A DNA stretch of 64,000 bases, taken from positions 310,001-374,000 of the forward strand of contig NZ_JBDPLH010000002.1 in the NCBI RefSeq assembly GCF_040187885.1, in the 5' to 3' direction. The translations under genes were made by a program, and so were the position numbers. The notes beneath the pieces are model-generated. The model was not told the origin of the DNA, made no database searches, and saw nothing but the letters and a program-made list of their open reading frames with translations. The DNA comes from Roseateles_E cavernae (lineage in GTDB: Bacteria; Pseudomonadota; Gammaproteobacteria; Burkholderiales; Burkholderiaceae_C). Below, in pieces: positions 23,397 to 31,289 of the stretch (its first letter is position 1; every line of letters starts with the position of its first letter).

Positions 23397-24893
23397 TCAG
23401 CTGATGATGCAGCAGCAGCAGCCGTCGTCGTCGGCCCCCAGCAGCGGCGCTGTCTCCTGCCGGCGCGAGCGGGCTCGCGCGGGGCTGGGCAGATCGTCGT
23501 CGATGGCGATGCGGATCTGTGCTCGTTCGATGCCCTTCTTGCGGGCGCTGTCGATCGCGCGGTCGACGACGGCAGCGACATCATTCCTGTAGGTGCTGGT
23601 GCAGGTCACCGTGATGCCTCGGGTCGACCAGGTGTCTTCCTCATAACACTCCTCGACGATGCCGCCCAGCGTCAGGATCAGCTCGTCCAGCGAGTCCGTG
23701 CGCCGGTGCTTCTTCAAGGAGCTTTGCTGGCTGTCGGCGCTGCGCCTGGCGGACTTCAGTGCGTCGCCACGCTTGGTGTAGCCGCCGGTGGAGATCGTGC
23801 CCGACACGGTCGTGCCCATGCCTTGCTTATCGGCGCCCTGGCGCAGCATCTCCATCAGCCCGGCGATATGGCTGTTGCCGAACTGGATGCCCAGCACCAC
23901 GCCGCCACCCTGCCGGGTCAGCGCCGCAGCCTCGCCCAGGATGCCCTGCGTCATGGCCTGCAGGCGCTCGAATTCCAGCCGGTCGACGAGCTCGACGGCT
24001 TCATTGCCGGTGGTGGCGCTGTCGACCTGCTTCGTCTTCGGCGAGTCGACACCCATGAACCGGATGCTGTGCTGGCGTATGAAGCGATAGATCGGCAGCT
24101 CGGCCTCGGCCATGCTGACGCCTTCGCGGGACTTGCCGGCTTCGATCGTGTCCTCGCAGCGCTTGATCAGCTCATCGAGCGTGGTATCGGGCGTTTCCTC
24201 GATCACGACGGTGAAGGGGATGCCCGCGCCCTGCAGCCGTTCGATGGCCAGCTGCACATGCTCCAGGAAGGCCAGGTCGGTATGGGTCTGGCCGAGGATG
24301 GCCACGGCGGTTTTCTGCAGCTGTGCGGTGCCGCTGCCGCCGCCATGCTCCGGCCGGGCCGGCGCGCGCTGGCGCTGCACGGCCGTCCCGGCGTGGTTCA
24401 GTGCTTTCGCGCCCATGGCGTCGGCCTCGCGCTCCAGCCCGCGCTCGTCATTGATGGCCACGCCGCCCGCCGCGCGTCGCGTGGGCCGTACCCGGCCCTG
24501 GGCCTGCTGCGCCACATGCCAGGCCTCGTGCGGCAGATGCCGCTCCTGGCCGGGTGCCAGGTGGATGTCATGGCCCTGGGCATAAGCCTGTGCGTTCAGC
24601 TGGGCCGGTCTCGGCGAGTTGTAATGGACTCTGACCCCATCCATCGGCAGGCCGGACAGCGACTCGATGCCCGATCTGAGCTGCTCGGGCAGGCCTGAAC
24701 GGGCATTGCGCCGCGGTGCTGCGGCAGCGCGTGGACCACTCTGCAAGGCGGCGATGGATGTCCTCTGCGCCGCCATGCGCGGGCCCAGCGAGGCCTGCGG
24801 AGCGCGGCTTTTCATGGCGGGTTCCGTCGCTGGGCTGTCCGCAGCGGCGCGGCCAGCACGGCGCACTTCGGCTTGTTTGTCGGCGGACTCCAT
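23397..24893 (-). CDS. eCIS-core (DUF4157) toxin-like protein with C-terminal CaaX box
   Basis: A 498-residue protein. Residues 67-137 are an eCIS core/DUF4157 domain (LPEQLRSGIESLSG at 68-81 and HEAWH at 122-126), a putative metallopeptidase fold frequent in cargo of extracellular contractile injection systems. Residues about 195-400 contain GQTH (201-204), paired acidic E232-E233, and FGNSH (338-342), suggesting a ChaN/EreA/TIKI-like domain. The C-terminus is DDDGCCCCIIS: a perfect CaaX pattern (C-I-I-S) preceded by three cysteines. I checked this by translating 23397-23450. Start ATG 24893, with GGAGGAG upstream. No eCIS genes are in the window. Function and host are inferred. Confidence 0.85.
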   Translation of the reverse strand: MESADKQAEVRRAGRAAADSPATEPAMKSRAPQASLGPRMAAQRTSIAALQSGPRAAAAPRRNARSGLPEQLRSGIESLSGLPMDGVRVHYNSPRPAQLNAQAYAQGHDIHLAPGQERHLPHEAWHVAQQAQGRVRPTRRAAGGVAINDERGLEREADAMGAKALNHAGTAVQRQRAPARPEHGGGSGTAQLQKTAVAILGQTHTDLAFLEHVQLAIERLQGAGIPFTVVIEETPDTTLDELIKRCEDTIEAGKSREGVSMAEAELPIYRFIRQHSIRFMGVDSPKTKQVDSATTGNEAVELVDRLEFERLQAMTQGILGEAAALTRQGGGVVLGIQFGNSHIAGLMEMLRQGADKQGMGTTVSGTISTGGYTKRGDALKSARRSADSQQSSLKKHRRTDSLDELILTLGGIVEECYEEDTWSTRGITVTCTSTYRNDVAAVVDRAIDSARKKGIERAQIRIAIDDDLPSPARARSRRQETAPLLGADDDGCCCCIIS

Positions 24894-25071
24894 CGGATGG
24901 GCTCTCCTCCCTGGCTCTGGGCCTCCCTCGGTGTAGCGCAATGCCGAACGGAGCGCCATCAGCAATTTGCTGATTCTCGACAACGGGCGCACAGCGCACC
25001 AAGACCCCGGGCTGCAGGGGCGGGCTCTCGCCCGCTAGCATCCAGCGCCCACCTGACTCCGAGCTGCTTGC

Positions 25072-26259
25072 ATGACCCCGACCCTGCCACGCCGTGCCAT
25101 CGCCTGCCTGTCGCTGGCCGCCTTCGGCAGCGGCGTGGCCCTGCGCGTCAACGATGCCTTGCTGCCGCGACTCGCGCAGGAGTTCGCGATCGGCCTGGGC
25201 CAGGCCGCGCAGGTGATCAGCCTGTTCTCGATCGCCTATGGCCTGTCCCAGCTGGTGTTCGGGCCGCTGGGCGACCGCTATGGCAAGTACCGGGTGATCG
25301 CCTGGGCCACGCTGGCCTGCGGCGCCACCTCGCTGCTGTGTGCGCTGGCTGGTGGCTTCGGGGGACTGTTGCTGGCGCGGGTGCTGGCCGGGGCCACGGC
25401 GGCGGCCATCATCCCGCTGTCCATGGCCTGGATCGGCGATGTGGTGGCCTATGAGCAGCGCCAGCCGGTGCTGGCGCGCTTTCTGATCGGCCAGATCGTC
25501 GGGCTCTCGGCGGGCGTCTGGCTGGGCGGCTTCGCGGCCGACCATCTGAGCTGGCGCACGCCTTTCTTCATGCTGGCCGGCCTGTTCGTGCTGATCAGCG
25601 CGGCGCTGTGGCGTGTCAACCGCCAGCTGCCGGCACATGCCCGTCAGATGCGGCCGGCCGAGGGCTCGCAGCTGCGCCGCATGGTCGACGACTTCTCGCA
25701 CATCCTCGGTCTGCCCTGGGCGCGCGTGATCCTGCTGACGGTGTTTCTGGAGGGACTGTTCCTCTACGGCCCCTTCGCCTTCATCGCCTCGCATCTGCAC
25801 GGGCATTTCGGGCTGTCGCTGTCGCTGGCCGGTTCCTTGGTGATGCTGTTCGGCCTGGGCGGCTTTGTGTTCGCGCTGGGTTCGGCGCGGCTGGTCAAGG
25901 GCCTGGGCGAGGTGGGGCTGGCGCGCTGGGGCGGGGGCCTGCTGTTCATCGCCTTGCTGAGTCTGGCGCTGACGCCGGCCTGGTGGGTGGCGGCGCCGGC
26001 CTGCCTGCTGGCGGGCCTGGGCTTTTACATGCTTCACAACACCTTGCAGCTCAATGCCACGCAGATGGCGCCGGCGCAGCGCGGTGCTGCGGTGTCGGCC
26101 TTTGCCTCCTGCTTCTTCCTCGGCCAGTCGGCCGGGGTCGGCGTTGCCGGGCTGGCGGTCGAGCGGCTGGGCTCCGCCTGGGTCATGGGCCTGGGCGCCG
26201 CCGGCGTGCTGGCTGTGGCCCTGGTGTTCGCCGGTCGGCGCGAGCGCCGCACCCACTGA
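25072..26259 (+). CDS. MFS transporter (arabinose efflux-like)
   Basis: A 395-residue transporter of twelve membrane segments. The signature between helices 2 and 3 is GPLGDRYGKYRV, a good MFS A-motif. N-terminus MTPTLPRRAIACLSLAAFGSGVA. Start at ATG 25072, with no strong Shine-Dalgarno. It is divergent from the DUF4157 gene, with 178 bases between. Substrate unknown; this clade usually exports sugars, drugs or small metabolites. Confidence 0.88.
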   Translation: MTPTLPRRAIACLSLAAFGSGVALRVNDALLPRLAQEFAIGLGQAAQVISLFSIAYGLSQLVFGPLGDRYGKYRVIAWATLACGATSLLCALAGGFGGLLLARVLAGATAAAIIPLSMAWIGDVVAYEQRQPVLARFLIGQIVGLSAGVWLGGFAADHLSWRTPFFMLAGLFVLISAALWRVNRQLPAHARQMRPAEGSQLRRMVDDFSHILGLPWARVILLTVFLEGLFLYGPFAFIASHLHGHFGLSLSLAGSLVMLFGLGGFVFALGSARLVKGLGEVGLARWGGGLLFIALLSLALTPAWWVAAPACLLAGLGFYMLHNTLQLNATQMAPAQRGAAVSAFASCFFLGQSAGVGVAGLAVERLGSAWVMGLGAAGVLAVALVFAGRRERRTH

Positions 26260-26274
26260 GGGCGCGCGGACTCG

Positions 26275-26685
26275 TCAGTGCCGGCGGCGCGCGTCCAGGC
26301 TCAGCGCGCCCGCGCCATGCGCGGCCAGCACCAGCAGGCCGCCGGCCAGCGCGATGTTCTTCATGAACAGCAGCTGCTGCATCATCTGCTGCTCGGCGGG
26401 CAGGGCCCAGAAGGCATGGAATAGGAAGCTGGCCACCAGCGTGAAGCCGGCCAGCGCCAGCGCGGCCCAGCGCGTCTGGAAGCCGATGATCAGGGCCAGG
26501 CCGGCCAGCAGCTCGAAAGCGCCGACGGCCAGGGCCAGCAGATGATTGGCGGGCAGGCCGGAGCTGGCCATGTAAGCGGCGGTGCCGGCCGGGTTGGCCA
26601 GCTTGCCGGGACCGGCCAGCACAAAGATCAGGGCCAGCAGCACGCGGCCGGCCAGGCTCAAAGCGGATGTCAGGGTTGCGGGCAT
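26275..26685 (-). CDS. DoxX family membrane protein
   Basis: A 136-residue protein with four membrane helices, including LALIFVLAGPGKL and ELLAGLALIIGF, typical of the DoxX/DoxD family. These proteins are associated with redox stress or thiosulfate:quinone oxidation, but in most proteobacteria their function is unproven. ATG 26685 follows AGGAG at the right distance. The stop is 16 bases from the convergent MFS stop. Confidence 0.85.
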   Translation of the reverse strand: MPATLTSALSLAGRVLLALIFVLAGPGKLANPAGTAAYMASSGLPANHLLALAVGAFELLAGLALIIGFQTRWAALALAGFTLVASFLFHAFWALPAEQQMMQQLLFMKNIALAGGLLVLAAHGAGALSLDARRRH

Positions 26686-26807
26686 CGTTTCATTCTCCTG
26701 TGTCGATAGGAGCGCCAAGCATACGTTGCGCCTGGCCGTCAGCGGCCCTGCAAAAACCCAAGCTGGATGAAACGAGCGCAGCCAAGCGCTGCCAAGAACG
26801 GCAGGGC

Positions 26808-27281
26808 TCAGCTCCTGGCGGCCCCGCTGATCACCGGGGCGCGGGTCACCCGGGTCTTGCCACCGGTGGTGACCAGGATCACCGCTTCACCGGGGTTCAG
26901 GGTTTCATTGCCCTTGGCCTGGACGATGGCGCGGCGCTCGCCGTTGCGCAGCTGGACCAGGATCTCGACCGCCTCTTCCTTGGTGACATTGCGTTCGATC
27001 GCATTGCCCAGTGCCGCACCGGCCACCGCGCCGAGCACGCCGACGATCTGGCCCTCGCGCCGGCCGCCGACATTGGAACCGGCAATCGCGCCGACCACGC
27101 CACCGGCGACGCCGCCGACACCGCTTTGCGAGCCGTCGACCGTGACCGGGCGCACCGACAGCACGGTGCCGTCCTGGACCTGGGACATGCGCTGGGCGTC
27201 GCCGCGTTGCACCACATCGGGGCTGGTGGTCGAACAGGCGGCCAGGGTCACCACGGCGGCGGCAATCAACAACTTCTTCAT
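26808..27281 (-). CDS. Glycine-zipper outer-membrane lipoprotein (SlyB/Pcp-like)
   Basis: A 157-residue lipoprotein with signal and LAAC lipobox (cysteine about residue 16), a glycine zipper (GGVAGGVVGAIAGSNVGG and GVLGAVAGAALGNAIE) and a C-terminal beta-rich domain. This is the SlyB/Pcp family, which stabilises outer-membrane proteins in stress. ATG 27281 has GAGGAGACC upstream. Monocistronic as far as can be seen. Confidence 0.9.
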   Translation of the reverse strand: MKKLLIAAAVVTLAACSTTSPDVVQRGDAQRMSQVQDGTVLSVRPVTVDGSQSGVGGVAGGVVGAIAGSNVGGRREGQIVGVLGAVAGAALGNAIERNVTKEEAVEILVQLRNGERRAIVQAKGNETLNPGEAVILVTTGGKTRVTRAPVISGAARS

Positions 27282-27369
27282 CACGGTCTCCTCGGGGCAG
27301 ATCTGAGCCCAACGGTCCGTATTGTGAAGCGGTTGACCGGCGGGCATCGGCGATGCAACAAGTCTTTAC

Positions 27370-27927
27370 TCAGGCATGCAGCCGGCTGGAGCGCGGCACG
27401 CTGGCCAGCAGGAACTCCATCTGGTCGGCCAGGATGCGGCGGCCGCGCAGAATCATGTCCTCGTGCAGGCTGGGCACATAGGGCAGGTAGAGCAGGCTCA
27501 TATTGGCCTCCTCGGGCAGGCGGCTGCCCTTGCGGCCATTGCAGCCGCGGCAGGCGGTGATGCAGTTCATCCAGCTGTCGCGGCCGCCGCGCGAGGTCGG
27601 GATGATGTGTTCGCGGGTCAGGTCGTCGGCGTGGTGGCTGTGGCCGCAGTAGGCGCAGACATAGCGGTCGCGCACGAAGAGCTTGGGATTGGACAGCGCC
27701 GGCGCCGAGCGCCAGGCGCGGCTGGGCACGGCCCCGCGCACCGCGATGATGGGGTGGACCTCGATGCGCGACTGCAGGCCGGTGCGGCGCTGCAGGCCTC
27801 CGCGCATCACATGACAGGGGTTGCCCAGAGTCCAGGCCACGCCGTCGCTGGCATAGATCACGGCGGCCTCCTTGGTCGTGATCCAGGCTTGCGGCCGGCC
27901 GGAGACATCCAGTTGAAGAACATCCAC
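27370..27927 (-). CDS. HNH endonuclease family protein
   Basis: A 185-residue protein with an HNH fold in residues 88-134: CAYC (91-94), REHIIPTSRGG with H107, N121, and a second zinc pair C126-x2-C129 (ACRGCNGRKG). Such stand-alone proteins occur widely in Burkholderiales genomes; their role is uncharacterised, and restriction, repair or phage defence are possible. No phage genes are nearby. It is divergent from the TetR gene. Confidence 0.88.
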   Translation of the reverse strand: MDVLQLDVSGRPQAWITTKEAAVIYASDGVAWTLGNPCHVMRGGLQRRTGLQSRIEVHPIIAVRGAVPSRAWRSAPALSNPKLFVRDRYVCAYCGHSHHADDLTREHIIPTSRGGRDSWMNCITACRGCNGRKGSRLPEEANMSLLYLPYVPSLHEDMILRGRRILADQMEFLLASVPRSSRLHA

Positions 27928-28140
27928 AGCATTGACCTCCTGGCCGCAGCGTACTGCAAGAGTGCGTACTGACTCAAGTGCGGAAGCCCCGCAGACAGGC
28001 GCTGTGCGCCGGCGGCCACAGCGTCAACGGCCTGACATCTGCGCGACCCAGACTGGCGGGCTGGCGTGAACTTCTAGGCGGGCGGCTCTAGAAATCGCCA
28101 CGAATACTTGCACGGCCTTCTGTCGATTTCTGCAAAATAG

Positions 28141-28154
28141 AACGACCGTTCGTT
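28141..28154. promoter_or_regulatory. Palindromic operator for the TetR regulator
   Basis: AACGACCGTTCGTT carries perfect 5-bp arms AACGA/TCGTT around a 4-base centre, 46 bases upstream of the TetR gene start. It is the classical shape of TetR-family operators controlling fatty-acid degradation (for example PsrA-like). A separate imperfect repeat TTCTAG ... CTAGAA lies at 28072-28093. Autoregulation is inferred. Confidence 0.65.
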
Positions 28155-28199
28155 TTATTATTCGGCTTTCCAGCGAATTCCACAGAGTCCCCACGCACC

Positions 28200-28928
28200 G
28201 TGTCCGCCCTGCCCAGCCCCAAGCCCACCGACGGCGACGAGATGCCTCGCCGCGGCGTGCGCTCCCTGCAAAAAGGCCAGCAGACCCGCGCCGCCATCCT
28301 GGAGGCGGCCCTGGGCCTGGCCTCGCATATGGGGCTGGAGGGCTTGTCGATCGGCGCGCTCGCCGACGTCACGAAGATGAGCAAGTCCGGCGTGTTCGCC
28401 CATTTCGGCTCGCGCGAGGAGTTGCAGATCGCGGTGGTGATGGAATATCACGCCAAGTTCGAGGAAGAGGTGTTCTTCACCGCGATCCGCGAGCCGCGCG
28501 GTCTGCCGCGGCTGCGCGCGCTCTACGAGCACTGGGTGCGCCGGGTCTCGGTGGAAATCGACTCGGGCTGCATCTACATCAGCGGCGCGGTCGAGTTCGA
28601 TGACCGGCCCGGCCCCGTGCGCGACGCCCTGGTCAGCATGGTCAAGGCCTGGCACGCCGCGCTGCACAAGGCCATCGTGCTGGCGCTGCAGGCCGGCCAT
28701 CTGCGCGCGGACGCCGATGTGGAACAGATCTTGTTTGAACTGCACGGGCTGATCCTGTCCCTGCACCACGATGCGCGCTTTCTGCGCCGGCCCGGCGCGC
28801 TGGAGCGTGCCGGCGCGGGCTTCGAGCGCATCGTGAATTTCTATGCCACGCCCGAAGGCCTGCAGGCCGCGGGCGGCAAATCCGCGGCGGCCGCCGCCAA
28901 GAAGACCGGCAAGCGGCCCCAGACCTGA
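28200..28928 (+). CDS. TetR family regulator of the beta-oxidation locus
   Basis: A 242-residue regulator; the N-terminal HTH covers residues 27-75 (TRAAILEAALGLASHMG, then SKSGVFAHFGSREEL). The C-terminal domain is all-helical. Start at GTG 28200; an ATG at 28242 is the alternative, 14 codons inside. A Lys-rich tail (AAAAKKTGKR) is unusual. Its gene is 37 bases upstream of an acyl-CoA dehydrogenase gene, which with the operator at 28141 suggests it controls the locus with acyl-CoA or fatty-acid effector. Confidence 0.88.
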   Translation: MSALPSPKPTDGDEMPRRGVRSLQKGQQTRAAILEAALGLASHMGLEGLSIGALADVTKMSKSGVFAHFGSREELQIAVVMEYHAKFEEEVFFTAIREPRGLPRLRALYEHWVRRVSVEIDSGCIYISGAVEFDDRPGPVRDALVSMVKAWHAALHKAIVLALQAGHLRADADVEQILFELHGLILSLHHDARFLRRPGALERAGAGFERIVNFYATPEGLQAAGGKSAAAAAKKTGKRPQT

Positions 28929-28965
28929 ACCCGTTCTGAATTGAATCGAAACCGAGGAGTTAGAC

Positions 28966-30768
28966 ATGCCCCAGTACAACCCACCGCTGCGTGACATGAA
29001 GTTCGTGATGCACGAGCTGCTGAACGTGGTCGACGAGCTCAAGATGCTGCCGGCCCATGCCGACATCGATGCCGACACCATCAATGCGGTGCTGGAAGAG
29101 GGTGGCAAGTTCGCGGCGGAGGTGATCGCGCCGCTGAACCTGTCGGGCGATGCCGAGGGGTGCAGCCTGGACAAGAGCACGCACGAGGTGACGACGCCCA
29201 AGGGCTTCAAGCAGGCCTACAAGCAGTATGTCGAGGGCGGCTGGCCGGCGCTGGGCTGCGACCCCGAGTACGGCGGCCAGGGCCTGCCGGTGATCGTGAA
29301 CCAGGGCTTCTACGAGATGCTGAACGGGGCCAACCAGGCCTGGACCATGTACCCGGGCCTGAGCCACGGCGCCTACGAGGCCCTGCATGCCCATGGCACG
29401 CCCGAGCAGAAGTCCACCTACCTGCCCAAGCTGACCAGCGGCGAGTGGACCGGCACCATGTGCCTGACCGAGCCGCATTGCGGCACCGATCTGGGCCTGC
29501 TGCGCACCAAGGCCATTCCTGTCAATGAAGGGCAGGCCGACGGCCAATACAAGATCACCGGCCAGAAGATCTTCATCTCGGCTGGCGAGCACGATATGGC
29601 CGACAACATCATCCACCTGGTGCTGGCCCGCCTGCCGGAGGCGCCCGAGGGCTCCAAGGGCATCTCGCTGTTCGTGGTGCCCAAGTTCAAGGTGAATGCC
29701 GATGGCAGCCTGGGCGAGCGCAACCCGGTCTACTGCGGCGGCCTGGAGCACAAGATGGGCATCCACGGCAATGCCACCGCACAGATCGTGCTGGACGGTG
29801 CCGTCGGCACCCTGGTCGGTCAGCCCAACAAGGGCCTGGCCGCGATGTTCGTGATGATGAACGCCGCCCGCCTGGGCGTGGGCAACCAGTCGCTGGGCCT
29901 GACCGAGGTGGCCTACCAGAACGCCGTGGCCTACGCCAAGGACCGCATCCAGATGCGCGCCCTGAGCGGCCCCAAGGCCCTGGACAAGCCGGCCGACCCC
30001 ATCATCGTGCACCCCGATGTGCGCAAGATGCTGCTGACCGCGCGCGCCTATGCCGAAGGCGGCCGCGCGCTGAACACCTATGTGGGCCTGCAGCTGGACA
30101 AGGCGCTGAGCTCGGACGACGAGGACGAGCGCAAGGAATGCGAGGCCGAGGTCGCGCTGCTGACCCCCATCATCAAGGCCTTCATCACCGACAACGGCTG
30201 GATCGCCACCTCGCACTGCCTGCAGGTCTTCGGCGGCCATGGCTTCATCCACGAGTGGGGCATGGAGCAGTTCGTCCGCGACGCCCGCATCAACATGATT
30301 TACGAAGGCACCAACACGATCCAGTCGTTGGACCTGCTGGGCCGCAAGATCCTGTCCAACAACGGCGCCACCTTGAAGAAGTTCGGCAAGAAGATCGCCA
30401 CTTTCGTCGAGGAAGAGGGCACGAACGAGGCGATGCAGGAGTTCATCAACCCGCTGGCCGATATCGGCGACAAGGTCACCAAGCTGACCACCGAGATCGG
30501 CATGAAGGCCTTCGGCAACCCCGACGAGGTGGGTGCCGCTGCGGTCGACTATCTGCGCGTCGTGGGTCATCTGACCTTTGCCTACTTCTTCGCCCGCATG
30601 GCCAAGATCGCGCTGGAGAAAAAGGACTCGGGCGACCCGTTCTACACCGCCAAGCTCTCGACGGCGCGCTTCTATTTTGCGAAGCTGCTGCCCGAGACCG
30701 CCTCGCTGATCCGCACCGCGCGCGCCGGCCTGAACCCGCTGATGGAGATGGACGAAGCGCTGTTCTGA
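28966..30768 (+). CDS. Acyl-CoA dehydrogenase (long form with C-terminal extension)
   Basis: A 600-residue flavoprotein of the acyl-CoA dehydrogenase superfamily's long clade, which has extra N- and C-terminal domains. Visible: MCLTEPHCGTDLG near 165-177 (family signature), QVFGGHGFIHEWGMEQFVRDARI (about 420-442, FAD binding), and MIYEGTNTIQ after it. It should oxidise acyl-CoA to enoyl-CoA, delivering electrons to ETF. ATG 28966 follows GAGGAG. First enzyme gene of the locus. Confidence 0.92.
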   Translation: MPQYNPPLRDMKFVMHELLNVVDELKMLPAHADIDADTINAVLEEGGKFAAEVIAPLNLSGDAEGCSLDKSTHEVTTPKGFKQAYKQYVEGGWPALGCDPEYGGQGLPVIVNQGFYEMLNGANQAWTMYPGLSHGAYEALHAHGTPEQKSTYLPKLTSGEWTGTMCLTEPHCGTDLGLLRTKAIPVNEGQADGQYKITGQKIFISAGEHDMADNIIHLVLARLPEAPEGSKGISLFVVPKFKVNADGSLGERNPVYCGGLEHKMGIHGNATAQIVLDGAVGTLVGQPNKGLAAMFVMMNAARLGVGNQSLGLTEVAYQNAVAYAKDRIQMRALSGPKALDKPADPIIVHPDVRKMLLTARAYAEGGRALNTYVGLQLDKALSSDDEDERKECEAEVALLTPIIKAFITDNGWIATSHCLQVFGGHGFIHEWGMEQFVRDARINMIYEGTNTIQSLDLLGRKILSNNGATLKKFGKKIATFVEEEGTNEAMQEFINPLADIGDKVTKLTTEIGMKAFGNPDEVGAAAVDYLRVVGHLTFAYFFARMAKIALEKKDSGDPFYTAKLSTARFYFAKLLPETASLIRTARAGLNPLMEMDEALF

Positions 30769-30804
30769 GGTTCTTGATTTCAATAACGCCATAAAGGAGA
30801 CACC

Positions 30805-31245
30805 ATGAAATCGCTTGTTGCTGCCACCACCCTGAGCCTGCTCTCGGGCATCGCCCTGGCCCAAGCCACGCCCAGCGGGCTGTGGAAGACCATCGATGAC
30901 AAGACCAAGCAGGAGAAATCGCTGGTGCGCATCAGCGAGAGCGCCGGTGTCTTCAGCGCCAAGATCGAGAAGATCGTCGATCCCGCCAAGCAGGAGTCCA
31001 AGTGCGACAAATGCGCCGACGACCGCAAGGACCAGCCCCTGATCGGCCTGACCATTGTTCGCAACGTCAAGAAGAACGCCGACGATGCCGAGCTGTGGGA
31101 CGGCGGCGAGATCCTCGATCCCAATGACGGCAAGATCTACAAGGTCCGCATCAAGCCCATCGAGGGCGGCAAGAAGCTGGAAGTGCGCGGCTATGTCGGC
31201 ATGCCCATGCTGGGCCGTACCCAGACCTGGATTCGCGTCGAGTGA
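30805..31245 (+). CDS. DUF2147 secreted protein within the beta-oxidation locus
   Basis: A 146-residue exported protein: signal peptide (MKSLVAATTLSLLSGIALAQA, cleavage near 20), then the DUF2147 pattern SGLWKTIDD, VRISESAGVFSAKIEKI, paired cysteines in CDKCAD and the ending MLGRTQTWIRVE. Family function is unknown; some members sit near lipid or PHA genes. It follows the acyl-CoA dehydrogenase by 36 bases and precedes the hydroxyacyl-CoA dehydrogenase gene, so it is likely in the operon. Confidence 0.88.
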   Translation: MKSLVAATTLSLLSGIALAQATPSGLWKTIDDKTKQEKSLVRISESAGVFSAKIEKIVDPAKQESKCDKCADDRKDQPLIGLTIVRNVKKNADDAELWDGGEILDPNDGKIYKVRIKPIEGGKKLEVRGYVGMPMLGRTQTWIRVE

Positions 31246-31289
31246 GCCGCAGCGCCCTCGACGCCCATTTTTCTGAAGGAATGCAAACC

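Noticed and set aside
27370..27927. HNH endonuclease as sign of a prophage or defence island
   Set aside because: No phage, restriction or other defence genes next to it; such single HNH genes are widespread.
28072..28093. TTCTAG ... CTAGAA inverted repeat upstream of the TetR gene
   Set aside because: Short 6-bp arms with ten bases between; the AACGACCGTTCGTT palindrome is a much better operator candidate.
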